In this document: positions 42,001 through 50,351 of the stretch, one piece after another
Layout: each line of letters starts with the position of its first letter
Position numbering within the stretch: the first letter of the stretch is position 1
Origin: a bacterium
GTDB lineage: Bacteria; Patescibacteriota; Saccharimonadia; Saccharimonadales; Saccharimonadaceae
Assembly: GCA_030530485.1 (NCBI GenBank)
Contig: JAUMUX010000001.1
Location: forward strand, 123,566 to 187,565
DNA length: 64,000 nucleotides
Reading direction: 5' to 3'
Notes under the pieces: generated by a model
Told to the model about the DNA's origin: nothing
Databases searched by the model: none
The model's input: only the letters and a program-made list of their open reading frames with translations
Program-made: the position numbers and the translations under genes

Positions 42001-43428
42001 TCAAATTTTATGCAAGATGTAGAAGCGGTCGCTATTTTTGCTGGCGCTGGATGTGATAATTCGACTAATTCGATATTCTTTTGGCAATTTGAGATTTTCG
42101 AAAAACTTTTTCGAAACGATAATCTGCTCATTTTCGAAATTCGAAGCGAGCTTGGCGGCGTTTTGGTTTTCGAGAATCGCATAAAAATCTCGCTCTTCTT
42201 TCGAAACCATCAACACGCGGTTCGAATCGCTATTTTCGAGCAAAAGTCGCAAATCTTGGCTGAAATTTTGGGCAACTTCAGGCGAATGAACGTAGCTTTG
42301 CTGGAAGTGATTGAGGCTGGTCAAAAGCAAACTGACCACAAAAAAGACAATCGGAAACAGCCCAAAAACGCGCGCGTAAGGGTTTTTTGGAAAAAGCATA
42401 TACCAAGTTTGAATCAAGCTTTGCAAGCCCGTGATGGTAAGCAGCAGAATTGGCGTGAACAAAATGGTGGTGAGATTTGGGTTGATGACGCAAACAGCGA
42501 GCAAAATTAGCGACCAAATATTCACCAAGTAGCTTTTGGCGGTGTATTTTGCCGAAAAGGTGAAATACAGGCCGATGGCAATCAAAATCGCCGCCGCTGG
42601 ATTGATAATTGGCGCAATCACACCACCCGAATTGGAACTCGAAAAGCTGAATAAATTCGAAATCAACAGATTGAAATTTTCGAAAAGATTGAGTGAATCG
42701 GGAATGCCGAAAATAGTTTTAAGCATTGCGGGTTCGAAGAAAATCGCAACGGCAAGTGGCGCAAGCAACAAAAACAAGGCGAATGTGCCAAAAATCCGCG
42801 CTTTTTTAATTTCGCGAGTAATCATCAAGCGCAAACGTGGGTGCGCGAGGATTGTCAGCAACATCGCCAGCACAATATAAATAGTGAGCGGCGTATAAAA
42901 ACTCAGCGCCAGCACAAAAAAGCCCACGATTAGCGGCGTGATTTTGCGCGATTCCATAAACAGCCCGCCTGCAAGAATCAGCAAAATCGGGTAAAAAATA
43001 TATAGAATGTCGGGCGTGCCGTTTTGTGCAATGAAGAAAAATTGGCTTGAAGTAATAGCGATGATTGAAGCCATCGTGGCGGTGCCGCGCTCAAACCAGA
43101 TGTGTGCAAGGCGGATTATCGCAAAAATTGTGGCGAACGAAATGAGAATCGCGGGCAATTTAATACTAAAATTCGAAAGCCCAAAAATGCCAATGCTAAT
43201 TTTCTGCAAAATTCGAAACGGAAAATTGAGGATTTGCGCCGAAAAAATCTGCGAAAAATCAAGGTTTGCCGAAAACGTGGCGCTCTCGACTTCAGCGTTG
43301 GTGAGCCCGTTCGGTGCGATAAAAATTGAATAAAAAATAATTGCTAAATAAGATGCAAAAAGAATTGTGTAAGTTATTTGATAGCGAAATTTATACAGCC
43401 AAAAATCGTCAATTTGTTTAGTTTTCAT
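42001..43428 (-). CDS. GT39/ArnT-like polytopic membrane glycosyltransferase
   Basis: 475 residues with about eleven hydrophobic helices. After the first helix comes a loop with NAEVESATFSANLD, which resembles the acidic first extracytoplasmic loop of protein O-mannosyltransferase and ArnT families, then IKLPAILISFATIFAIIRLA. It probably transfers a sugar from a polyprenyl carrier outside the membrane; acceptor unknown. A TATAAT on the minus strand lies seven bases before the ATG (leaderless type). Confidence 0.75.
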   Translation of the reverse strand: MKTKQIDDFWLYKFRYQITYTILFASYLAIIFYSIFIAPNGLTNAEVESATFSANLDFSQIFSAQILNFPFRILQKISIGIFGLSNFSIKLPAILISFATIFAIIRLAHIWFERGTATMASIIAITSSQFFFIAQNGTPDILYIFYPILLILAGGLFMESRKITPLIVGFFVLALSFYTPLTIYIVLAMLLTILAHPRLRLMITREIKKARIFGTFALFLLLAPLAVAIFFEPAMLKTIFGIPDSLNLFENFNLLISNLFSFSSSNSGGVIAPIINPAAAILIAIGLYFTFSAKYTAKSYLVNIWSLILLAVCVINPNLTTILFTPILLLTITGLQSLIQTWYMLFPKNPYARVFGLFPIVFFVVSLLLTSLNHFQQSYVHSPEVAQNFSQDLRLLLENSDSNRVLMVSKEERDFYAILENQNAAKLASNFENEQIIVSKKFFENLKLPKEYRISRIITSSASKNSDRFYILHKI

Positions 43429-43501
43429 ATATTTATAATTATATCAAAAAAAGGCAAGCTTTAAAAGCCCCAGAAATTGCGTAGGGAGGCGGAAAAACGG
43501 T

Positions 43502-43530
43502 TTGACTTGAGGCGATTTTTTTGCTAAAAT
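43502..43530 (+). promoter_or_regulatory. Promoter of tRNA-Glu
   Basis: TTGACT (43502-43507), 17 bases, TAAAAT (43525-43530), ten bases before the tRNA. Confidence 0.8.
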
Positions 43531-43539
43531 TGGGGCAAT

Positions 43540-43614
43540 GGCCTCATCGTCTAACGGTTAGGACACAAGGTTCTCATCCTTGCAATCGGGGTTCGATTCC
43601 CCGTGAGGTCACCA
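43540..43614 (+). tRNA. tRNA-Glu (CTC)
   Basis: 75-base cloverleaf with encoded CCA. Anticodon loop TTCTCAT gives CTC, T-loop GTTCGATTC is canonical, and the acceptor is GGCCTCA/TGAGGTC with one G-T pair. Followed by an intrinsic terminator. Confidence 0.93.
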
Positions 43615-43629
43615 AAAAACGGATTTTAG

Positions 43630-43654
43630 CTCGCTTTCAAAGGCGAGTTTTTTT
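43630..43654 (+). terminator. Terminator of tRNA-Glu
   Basis: CTCGC/GCGAG stem (43630-43634 with 43643-43647) followed by seven T. Confidence 0.85.
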
Positions 43655-43740
43655 GTTGGGATAGATGAGATTGATGCTATAATTGAGTTAGATAATGTCA
43701 TTTAACCAGTCGGGTTTGAAATAGATAGAAAGAGGAGATA

Positions 43741-44565
43741 ATGAATATAATTCCTGAAATTACGTTAAACAACAATAATAAGATTCCGCAATTAGGATTT
43801 GGGACTTTTCGAATTCCTAATGATAAAGCTGGAACAGAAGCGGTTTTATATGCAATAAAGAGCGGATATCGACATATTGATACCGCTTACAATTACAAAA
43901 ATGAAAGAAATGTAGCTGAAGCAATAAAACTTTCTGGCTTCCCTAGAGAAGAATTTTTTATAACCACCAAGATTGGGTTTCAGGATATTGTAGCACTAAG
44001 AACCCGAGAGGCGTTTTTTGAGTCTTTAGAAAATCTTAAAACAAGCTATGTAGATATGGTTTTACTCCATTGGGCTGCTACGAATTATGTTGAAGCATAT
44101 AAAGAGCTTTTAGAACTGCAAAAAGAAGGTTATATAAAAAATGTTGGAGTAAGCAATTTTCAAGTTCATCACTTAGAAAAACTCAAAGAATGTGGCTTGC
44201 CAAAACCAGTGGCAAACCAGATTGAATTACATCCGTTATTTCAAGAAAAAGAACTAAAAGGATATTGTTTAGATAATAACATTACAATTGAAGCATGGAG
44301 TCCGTTAGGCGGGCGAGATTTCCCGATTTTCGATAACGAAATTATTGCAGAAATTGCTCAAAAACATCACAAAACTTCTGCCCAAATTGTTTTAAGATAG
44401 CACATTCAAGAAGGTCATATTGTTTTTCCAAAAAGTGTTAAGCCTGAGCAAATGATGGAAAATAGAGATATTTTTGACTTTGAGCTACCTAAAGAAGATA
44501 TAGAGGAAATACGCAAGATGGATACAAATAAACGCTTATACTGGAGTCCTACTCGTTGGGGCTGA
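43741..44565 (+). pseudogene. Aldo/keto reductase gene interrupted by TAG
   Basis: NADPH-dependent aldo/keto reductase: DTAYNYKNE, ITTKIGF and VLLHWAA carry the Asp-Tyr-Lys-His tetrad, and KNVGVSNFQVHHL and ANQIELHP follow. The frame stops at TAG 44398-44400 after 219 residues, but the same frame goes on for 54 more codons (HIQEGHIVFPKSVKPEQM to SPTRWG) to TGA at 44563. Relatives have Trp at that place (VLRWHIQEG), so TGG has become TAG. The NADPH-phosphate binding loop KSVKP is lost from the short product. Codon use is AT-rich, unlike neighbours; GAAAGAGGAG precedes the ATG. Confidence 0.85.
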
Positions 44566-44571
44566 AATTTA

Positions 44572-44600
44572 TTGGACTGTCGAGCGGATTGTGCTATAAT
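44572..44600 (+). promoter_or_regulatory. Promoter of the ABC exporter operon
   Basis: TTGGAC (44572-44577), 17-base spacer, TATAAT (44595-44600); a 40-base leader with AAAGGAG precedes the ATG at 44647. Confidence 0.75.
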
Positions 44601-44646
44601 TAAAAGAATTGCAAATATATTTAATATAAAATAACAAAGGAGTAAA

Positions 44647-46437
44647 ATGTTCAAATTTATTTTTTCATATGCTCGAAAGTTCTGGCTCGAGATTATCGTG
44701 ATGCTGGCGCTGACGATTCTCTCGGCGCAAATCAACCTCGAATTGCCAGGCTACACGAGCCGAATCATCAACGAAGGCGTGGCGGTCAACGATATGGCGC
44801 GGGTTTATGCGCTGGGCTGGCAGATGATTGGCTTGGCGCTACTCGGCGGCGCAGTGATGATTTTGAGTATGTTTTTCTCGACCCGAATTGCTGCTGGAAT
44901 TGCCCGCGACCTTCGAAAAGATACTTTCGAAAAAATCGAATCATTTTCACTGAATGAATTTAATAAATTTGCGGTTTCGAGCTTGATTACACGCGTGACG
45001 AACGACGCTTCGCAAGTTCAACAAACCTTCTCGATGTCGCTGCGGATGGGTGTTTATGCGATTTTCATCGGCGTGGGCGCGATTATCAATGTTTTCTCGC
45101 TTTCGATTTCGATGAGCTGGGTGGTGGCTGGTTTGGTCGCTTCGATTTTGATTCTCACGGGCACGCTGATTGCGGTGGTGATTCCAAAACTTGAAGAAAT
45201 TCAGAAAAATATCGACGCGCTCAATCTTCAAACGCGCCAAACTTTGACTGGTCTTCGAATTATTCGCGCTTTTCGAAATGACCAATTCGAAGAGCAAAAA
45301 TTCGCCAAAGTCAATAAACGAAATGCCAAAACTAATACTTTTGTCGATAAAGTTTTCGGTTTGATTTCGCCATATATGACGATGATTTCTGGGCTCGCGA
45401 GCGTGGCGGTGGTTTGGCTGGCTTCTTATTTCGTGAAAGATGGCTCGATGCAAGTTGGCGATATTTTTGCTTTGGTGCAATATGTTGGGCAAGTTGGATT
45501 TGCATTTATTATGCTTTCGATGATTTTTTCATTCTTGCCACGAATGGCGGTTTCGGGCGGGCGTATTCGTGAGGTGCTCGACACCGAACTCACCGTTCAA
45601 AATGTTTCGAAAACGCTTAAAATTCCTTCGAAATTCGATATTCAATTCGAAAACGTCAGCTTTAAATATGAAGACGGCGAAGATTACGTTTTGAAAGATT
45701 TGAATTTTGAAATTGCCGAAGGTGAAACAGTGGCGGTGATTGGCGGCACGGGTTCGGGCAAATCCACCGTGGCGAAATTGATTCCGCGCTTTTTCGACGT
45801 TTCGAAAGGTAAAATTAAAATCGGCGGGCGCGATATTGCCAAGCTCAAACAGGCGGAATTGCACGATTTAATCGGTTATGCACCACAAAAAGCCAGCCTC
45901 TTTTCGGGCGATGTGCGCGCGAATGTCGCTTACGGTTCGGATTTGACCGACGAAGAAATTATCGAGGCGCTAAAAATTGCGCAAGCGTGGGATTTTGTGC
46001 AGAATTTGCCGAATGATTTGAGCGAAAGCGTTTCGCAAGGTGGCAAAAACTTCTCTGGCGGGCAAAAACAGCGCCTTTCGATTGCTCGCGCGATTGCTCG
46101 AAAAGCGCCAATTATGATTTTCGACGACAGCTTCTCTGCGCTTGATTACAAAACCGACGCGGCTTTGCGCGCCGAATTGACCCAAAAAACGCAAGGCAAA
46201 ACTAAATTTATCGTGGCGCAGCGCGTGGCTTCTATCGCTCACGCCGACAAAATCATCGTTTTGAATGATGGCAAAATTGAGGCAATTGGTAAGCACGGCG
46301 AATTGCTCAAATCAAACGCGCTTTATCGCGAAATCGCTTCTTCGCAGCTTTCTGAAAGCGAAATCGAAGCGCAAATCGCCAAATTCGAAAAATCAAAATC
46401 TTCGAAAAAAGTTTCGAAAAACACTAAATCAACCTAG
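44647..46437 (+). CDS. ABC exporter half-transporter, subunit 1 (degenerate Walker B)
   Basis: 596 residues: six transmembrane helices (to about 320) and a nucleotide-binding domain with GGTGSGKST, signature FSGGQKQR and Walker B IMIFDDSFSALD. The catalytic Glu after Walker B is Asp, so this subunit carries the weak ATP site typical of heterodimeric drug and lipid exporters such as BmrC/BmrD or LmrC/LmrD. The C-terminus is rich in Ser and Lys. The partner gene starts 14 bases downstream behind GAAAGGAG. Confidence 0.92.
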   Translation: MFKFIFSYARKFWLEIIVMLALTILSAQINLELPGYTSRIINEGVAVNDMARVYALGWQMIGLALLGGAVMILSMFFSTRIAAGIARDLRKDTFEKIESFSLNEFNKFAVSSLITRVTNDASQVQQTFSMSLRMGVYAIFIGVGAIINVFSLSISMSWVVAGLVASILILTGTLIAVVIPKLEEIQKNIDALNLQTRQTLTGLRIIRAFRNDQFEEQKFAKVNKRNAKTNTFVDKVFGLISPYMTMISGLASVAVVWLASYFVKDGSMQVGDIFALVQYVGQVGFAFIMLSMIFSFLPRMAVSGGRIREVLDTELTVQNVSKTLKIPSKFDIQFENVSFKYEDGEDYVLKDLNFEIAEGETVAVIGGTGSGKSTVAKLIPRFFDVSKGKIKIGGRDIAKLKQAELHDLIGYAPQKASLFSGDVRANVAYGSDLTDEEIIEALKIAQAWDFVQNLPNDLSESVSQGGKNFSGGQKQRLSIARAIARKAPIMIFDDSFSALDYKTDAALRAELTQKTQGKTKFIVAQRVASIAHADKIIVLNDGKIEAIGKHGELLKSNALYREIASSQLSESEIEAQIAKFEKSKSSKKVSKNTKST

Positions 46438-46451
46438 AAAGGAGCAAAATA

Positions 46452-48245
46452 ATGGAGCCGCAAGAAAAAAACCAAAAGCCGCAAAATATCATCAAATCGG
46501 TTCGGCGGATTTTAACTTACTTTAAGCCGTTTAAAATTCAACTGATTTTGGTGGCGATTGGCGGCGTGATTGCGACGGTCTCGGCGATTTTTGGGCCGAA
46601 AATTCTGGGCGATATGGTTTCGGCGGTTTCGGCGAATTTCGAAATGACCGCCAGTGGCATTCGCTTCACTCCCGACCTTGGCGAAATCGCGCGGCTCGGA
46701 TTGCTTTTGGTGGCGATTTATCTGGTGAGCGGCGCGTTTGGCTATTTGCAAAATTTCATTATGGCGGGCGTGACGCAAAAAATCACCTTCAAAATGCGCA
46801 AAGAACTCAGCCAAAAAATCGCCACTTTGCCGATGGGTTATTTCGATAAACGCAAAACTGGCGATATTGTTTCAATTATCACCAACGACATCGAAAAAAT
46901 CAGCGAAAGCCTTTCGCAAAGCATCAACACCATTCTCTACTCTTCAATTTCGCTGATTGGCGTTACGGCGATGATGTTTTCGATTAGCTGGCAAATCACG
47001 CTGATTGCGCTCGGTTCGGCGGTGATTTCGGTTTTCTTGATTGTAATTATTGCCCGTTCTTCGCAGAGTTTTTTCTCGGATTTGCAAAAATCGACTGGCA
47101 AAATCAACGCGCACACCGAGGAAATGCTTAGCTCGCACGAAATCATCAAGGCGTATAACGGCGAGGCTGGTTCGGTGCGCAAGTTCAACCAAATCAACAG
47201 TGAAATGTATTCTGCGGCGTGGAAATCGCAACTTTTTGGCGGCTTAACTTACCCTGTGATGAATTTCATCGGTAACCTTTCCTCGCTTTCGACGGCGATT
47301 TTGGGCGGAATCCGCGTGATTCAAGGTGATTTGTCGCTCGGTAACCTTTCTTCGCTCATCACTTATGTTTCGCAATTTAATCGCCCGATTTCAGAGGTTG
47401 CCAGCTCGATGACTGTGGTGCAATCCACTTTGGCAGCCAGTAAGCGCGTGTTTGATTTTCTTGATGCGGAAGAAGAATCGCATATCGAAAAATATCTCAC
47501 TTTGCCAAAAGATGTTCGCGGCGCGGTGAAATTTTCGAAGGTTAATTTCTCGTATTCGAAAAACAAGCCGATTATCACTGATTTCTCAGCGGATATTCTA
47601 GCGGGTTCGACCGTGGCGATTGTCGGCCCAACTGGCGCGGGCAAAACCACTTTAGTCAATCTTTTAATGCGCTTTTACGACATCGACAGCGGCAAAATCA
47701 CCATCGACGGCGTGGATACTTCGAAATTGCACCGAAAAGACGTTCGCAGCCTCTTTGGAATGGTTTTGCAGGATACGTGGCTGTTTAACGGCACGATTGC
47801 CGAAAATTTGAGCTACGGCAAAAAAGATGCCACGCGCGAAGAAATTGTTGAAGCCGCTAAAGCAGCGCACGCCGACCACTTTATTCGCACTTTGCCAAAA
47901 GGCTACGACACGATGATTTCGGAAGATGTGGATAACGTTTCGGCGGGAGAAAAGCAGTTGCTCACAATTGCGCGGGCGAATTTGCCGAATTTGCCGATGT
48001 TGATTTTAGACGAAGCCACCAGTTCGGTGGATACGCGCACCGAGGCGGCGATTCAATCTGCGATGGATAATTTGACCAATGGTCGGACCAGTTTTGTGAT
48101 TGCGCACCGCCTTTCAACAATCAAAAATGCCGATTTGATTTTGGTGATGGAGCAAGGAAATATCGTCGAGCAAGGAAATCACGAAGACTTGCTCGCTAAA
48201 AACGGCGCTTATGCCAAGCTTTACAATTCGCAATTCGCCGAATAA
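46452..48245 (+). CDS. ABC exporter half-transporter, subunit 2
   Basis: 597 residues: six-helix domain and a nucleotide-binding domain with GPTGAGKTT, Walker B MLILDEATSSVD with an intact Glu, but a changed signature VSAGEKQ. In the heterodimer its signature faces the Asp-bearing Walker B of subunit 1, forming the inactive site, while its own Walker motifs and the FSGGQ of subunit 1 form the active site. Substrate (drug, peptide or lipid) cannot be told. Confidence 0.93.
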   Translation: MEPQEKNQKPQNIIKSVRRILTYFKPFKIQLILVAIGGVIATVSAIFGPKILGDMVSAVSANFEMTASGIRFTPDLGEIARLGLLLVAIYLVSGAFGYLQNFIMAGVTQKITFKMRKELSQKIATLPMGYFDKRKTGDIVSIITNDIEKISESLSQSINTILYSSISLIGVTAMMFSISWQITLIALGSAVISVFLIVIIARSSQSFFSDLQKSTGKINAHTEEMLSSHEIIKAYNGEAGSVRKFNQINSEMYSAAWKSQLFGGLTYPVMNFIGNLSSLSTAILGGIRVIQGDLSLGNLSSLITYVSQFNRPISEVASSMTVVQSTLAASKRVFDFLDAEEESHIEKYLTLPKDVRGAVKFSKVNFSYSKNKPIITDFSADILAGSTVAIVGPTGAGKTTLVNLLMRFYDIDSGKITIDGVDTSKLHRKDVRSLFGMVLQDTWLFNGTIAENLSYGKKDATREEIVEAAKAAHADHFIRTLPKGYDTMISEDVDNVSAGEKQLLTIARANLPNLPMLILDEATSSVDTRTEAAIQSAMDNLTNGRTSFVIAHRLSTIKNADLILVMEQGNIVEQGNHEDLLAKNGAYAKLYNSQFAE

Positions 48246-48276
48246 TTCGAAAACCAGGCGAAATTTTCGAAAACCC

Positions 48277-48306
48277 TTGCTAATCTCAGGGGGGGGGTGA
48301 TATAAT
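48277..48306 (+). promoter_or_regulatory. Pilin copy 3 promoter with a nine-G tract in the spacer
   Basis: TTGCTA (48277-48282) and TATAAT (48301-48306), spacer 18, of which nine bases are an unbroken G run (48289-48297). The ATG follows the -10 by six bases. Gain or loss of a G would change spacer length and thereby promoter strength. Confidence 0.7.
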
Positions 48307-48312
48307 CTTAGC

Positions 48313-48879
48313 ATGAAAAGTAAGCATAATCAGAATACAGCGTGGCGCGGTTTTACGATTATCGAGGTGGTTTTGGTGCTGGCGATTGCGGGCTTAATCT
48401 TCTTGATGGTTTTTATCGCTCTGCCCGCACTTCAGCGCTCTCAGCGTAATCAGGAATATAAAAATAACGTCTCGCTGATTGTTGGCGCGATCCAAAACTA
48501 TAAATCCAATAATCGCGGTGATTTGCCGCCAGCTACAGGCAACGACGGCTATTATCCGAGAAATGCCAATAACGACGGCTTGAAAAATCACCCAATGTAT
48601 TCATATTTCGAAGCTTTAAATTTGCCCAAAAATATCGATTCGATAAAAATTTTCGACGACAGCACCAATAATTATAAATTCACCGTGAATAACTGGTGGG
48701 CGGTGACTGGTCGAATTATCGTGATGAAAAATCTGGGCTGCCCTGACACTGGCGGCACTTTTCGAACTGTTGCCTTGCCGCAAAAAATGGGTAAAGCGGC
48801 GGTTATCACTCTTTTAGATAATGGCGATAATCGACACGCTTCTCAAGCCGATTTCCCAATTTATTGCGAAGAAATTTAA
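48313..48879 (+). CDS. Type IV pilin-like protein (copy 3)
   Basis: 188-residue prepilin with leader ending in WRG, then FTIIEVVLVLAIAGLIFLMVFIALPALQRSQR, matching copy 1. The mature part keeps N-N-R-G-D-L-P-P and ends with two Cys regions (GCPDTGGTF and YCEEI). The globular domain differs from the other copies, as expected for variable surface subunits. The start is fixed by the -10 six bases upstream. Shared terminator with the convergent gene at 48923. Confidence 0.88.
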   Translation: MKSKHNQNTAWRGFTIIEVVLVLAIAGLIFLMVFIALPALQRSQRNQEYKNNVSLIVGAIQNYKSNNRGDLPPATGNDGYYPRNANNDGLKNHPMYSYFEALNLPKNIDSIKIFDDSTNNYKFTVNNWWAVTGRIIVMKNLGCPDTGGTFRTVALPQKMGKAAVITLLDNGDNRHASQADFPIYCEEI

Positions 48880-48889
48880 ACCAAAAGAA

Positions 48890-48912
48890 AAAGCCCGATT
48901 CGTTTCGGGCTT
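48890..48912 (-). terminator. Terminator between two convergent genes
   Basis: AAGCCCGA/TCGGGCTT stem. The minus side is followed by TTTTTCTTTT and ends the 124-residue protein gene; the plus side is weaker and may end pilin copy 3. Confidence 0.8.
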
Positions 48913-48922
48913 ATTTGCCGGC

Positions 48923-49297
48923 TTATTGCCAAGAAAGTTCTGCAATTATTGCACTATAGTCGCACATCTGCGTACTACAGTTTCTAGTGCTGTAATTATC
49001 TGAAAATATAGAGTTCAGATAATTAAATTTATTTGCGAGATTTGGATGGTCTCTTTGTATTACGGGCCATTCTTCTTCAATTCGTCTGAAGAATTCCCTG
49101 CTTTCACTAATCCTATAACGGAAGACCTGTGCGTAAGTGAGCCACTCAATCAAGCTACTTATATCATCTTTAATGTAAGATTCTTCAATCTTCTCTTGAA
49201 CTTCGAACCGTCCAAGTTTTGGCTCAAGTTTCGAATTTCTAGTGTTGCGATATCCTGCTTGAATATCGGCGGCTTCCAGCCAGTTTATAATTGCCAT
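48923..49297 (-). CDS. Hypothetical acidic protein, 124 residues
   Basis: Not recognised. Mostly helical, acidic, with KIEESYIKDDISSLIEWLTYAQ and RISESREFFRRIEEEWPVIQRDHP; two cysteines near the end (NCSTQMC). No signal peptide. Start at 49297 is supported by GGAGG five bases upstream; an in-frame ATG at 49360 falls in the leader. Promoter at 49390-49418 gives a leader of about 90 bases. Confidence 0.7.
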   Translation of the reverse strand: MAIINWLEAADIQAGYRNTRNSKLEPKLGRFEVQEKIEESYIKDDISSLIEWLTYAQVFRYRISESREFFRRIEEEWPVIQRDHPNLANKFNYLNSIFSDNYSTRNCSTQMCDYSAIIAELSWQ

Positions 49298-49389
49298 AGT
49301 AGCCTCCAAATAATAATTTTCGGCAAAAGCCAATTTTGTAAAATACGAGCCCAAGCCCAATTTCCAAAATTAAAGCTTAAGCTGACTGT

Positions 49390-49418
49390 ATTTTAGCATA
49401 TTTAGCTCTTTTTGTCAA
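49390..49418 (-). promoter_or_regulatory. Promoter of the 124-residue protein gene
   Basis: Minus strand TTGACA (49413-49418), 17 bases, TAAAAT (49390-49395). Confidence 0.8.
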
Positions 49419-49473
49419 TAGACAAGAAAAACGCTCTTCACTTTTGCCTTTTTTTGTGTTAAAATATTCTCAT

Positions 49474-49549
49474 ACGGGCATAGCTCAGTTGGTAGAGCAC
49501 AGGTCTCCAAAACCTGGTGTCGGGAGTTCGAGTCTCTCTGCCCGTGCCA
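49474..49549 (+). tRNA. tRNA-Trp (CCA)
   Basis: 76 bases with encoded CCA. Anticodon loop CTCCAAA gives CCA; acceptor ACGGGCA/TGCCCGT; discriminator G; T-loop GTTCGAGTC. A TAAAAT lies about twelve bases upstream. Only UGG-reading tRNA-Trp is seen here, consistent with UGA as stop. Confidence 0.93.
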
Positions 49550-49603
49550 TTTCGACGATTTCACGCTTTTCGAAGCGTTTTTTATTTTTATACTCAAAAG
49601 TGA

Positions 49604-49609
49604 TATAAT
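49604..49609 (+). promoter_or_regulatory. Leaderless-type -10 of the HNH gene
   Basis: TATAAT six bases before the ATG at 49616. Confidence 0.6.
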
Positions 49610-49615
49610 ATAAGC

Positions 49616-50326
49616 ATGGGATCTACAATCGGAAAGTGTCGTATTTGCGGCAAAGAAGCAAAATTAACAAAAGAGCATATAATACCTCGTTCAAGCATAC
49701 ATAAAATGAACAAAGTGTATTATAGCGATCAACTGCTAAAATCACTTGACAATCAGCCCTTAAGGTACAATTCCTTTCAGAACGGTTACAATAAAACAAC
49801 TTTATGCAAAAAATGTAATAGTAAGGTTGGGTATCTTTATGATAAATCATTGATAGATTTTTTTGATACTCTTAATCGCGCGATGTATAAATCAATTCCA
49901 AAAGAGCCTACTTTAAAAGAGAGTGCTTCAGAGAGAGGAATATTTATGATGAAAATTCAAAGTTTTAAACCGAACAATATAGCCAGAGGGCTGTTGGCGA
50001 AATTTTGCTCAATAGTAGATTTTGATATGGCGGAGGTAATACCAGATATAGCTAAAATACTTTTAGGCGTACGTGGCTATATAGAGAATAATTATATTTT
50101 TCCGACTACAATTTCAATTGGTGTCGAAGATGGTGGGGATATTAGGTGCTTCTCAGGCATAGAATTAGGCCATTTAGGCGTCTATTTTGTAAAAAATGGC
50201 AATAAAGGACCTGAAGGAACAGTAGATATAACAGACTGGTTTACTTATAAATATGATCAAGAATGTTCGGCAGAATATAATTTCCCGATAATAGATAGCC
50301 AAATGGTAAAATTCCCACTAAAATAA
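49616..50326 (+). CDS. HNH endonuclease-like protein
   Basis: 236 residues. N-terminal zinc-bound HNH core: CRICGKEA (8-15), KEHIIPRS with the catalytic His (about 22), Asn/Tyr-rich middle and LCKKCNSKVG (about 63-72). The rest, about 150 residues, has no family I know and may give specificity. AT-rich, free of TTCGAA, and placed 67 bases after tRNA-Trp, all signs of acquired DNA. Could be a solitary anti-phage or homing nuclease; no partner gene is next to it. Confidence 0.78.
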   Translation: MGSTIGKCRICGKEAKLTKEHIIPRSSIHKMNKVYYSDQLLKSLDNQPLRYNSFQNGYNKTTLCKKCNSKVGYLYDKSLIDFFDTLNRAMYKSIPKEPTLKESASERGIFMMKIQSFKPNNIARGLLAKFCSIVDFDMAEVIPDIAKILLGVRGYIENNYIFPTTISIGVEDGGDIRCFSGIELGHLGVYFVKNGNKGPEGTVDITDWFTYKYDQECSAEYNFPIIDSQMVKFPLK

Positions 50327-50351
50327 AAGTATTTACGTAGATAAGGACTAT

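Noticed and set aside
43741..44565. Reassignment of UAG to Trp
   Set aside because: Other genes end with TAG (for example 24261, 9010) and a normal tRNA-Trp (CCA) is present, so a point mutation is simpler.
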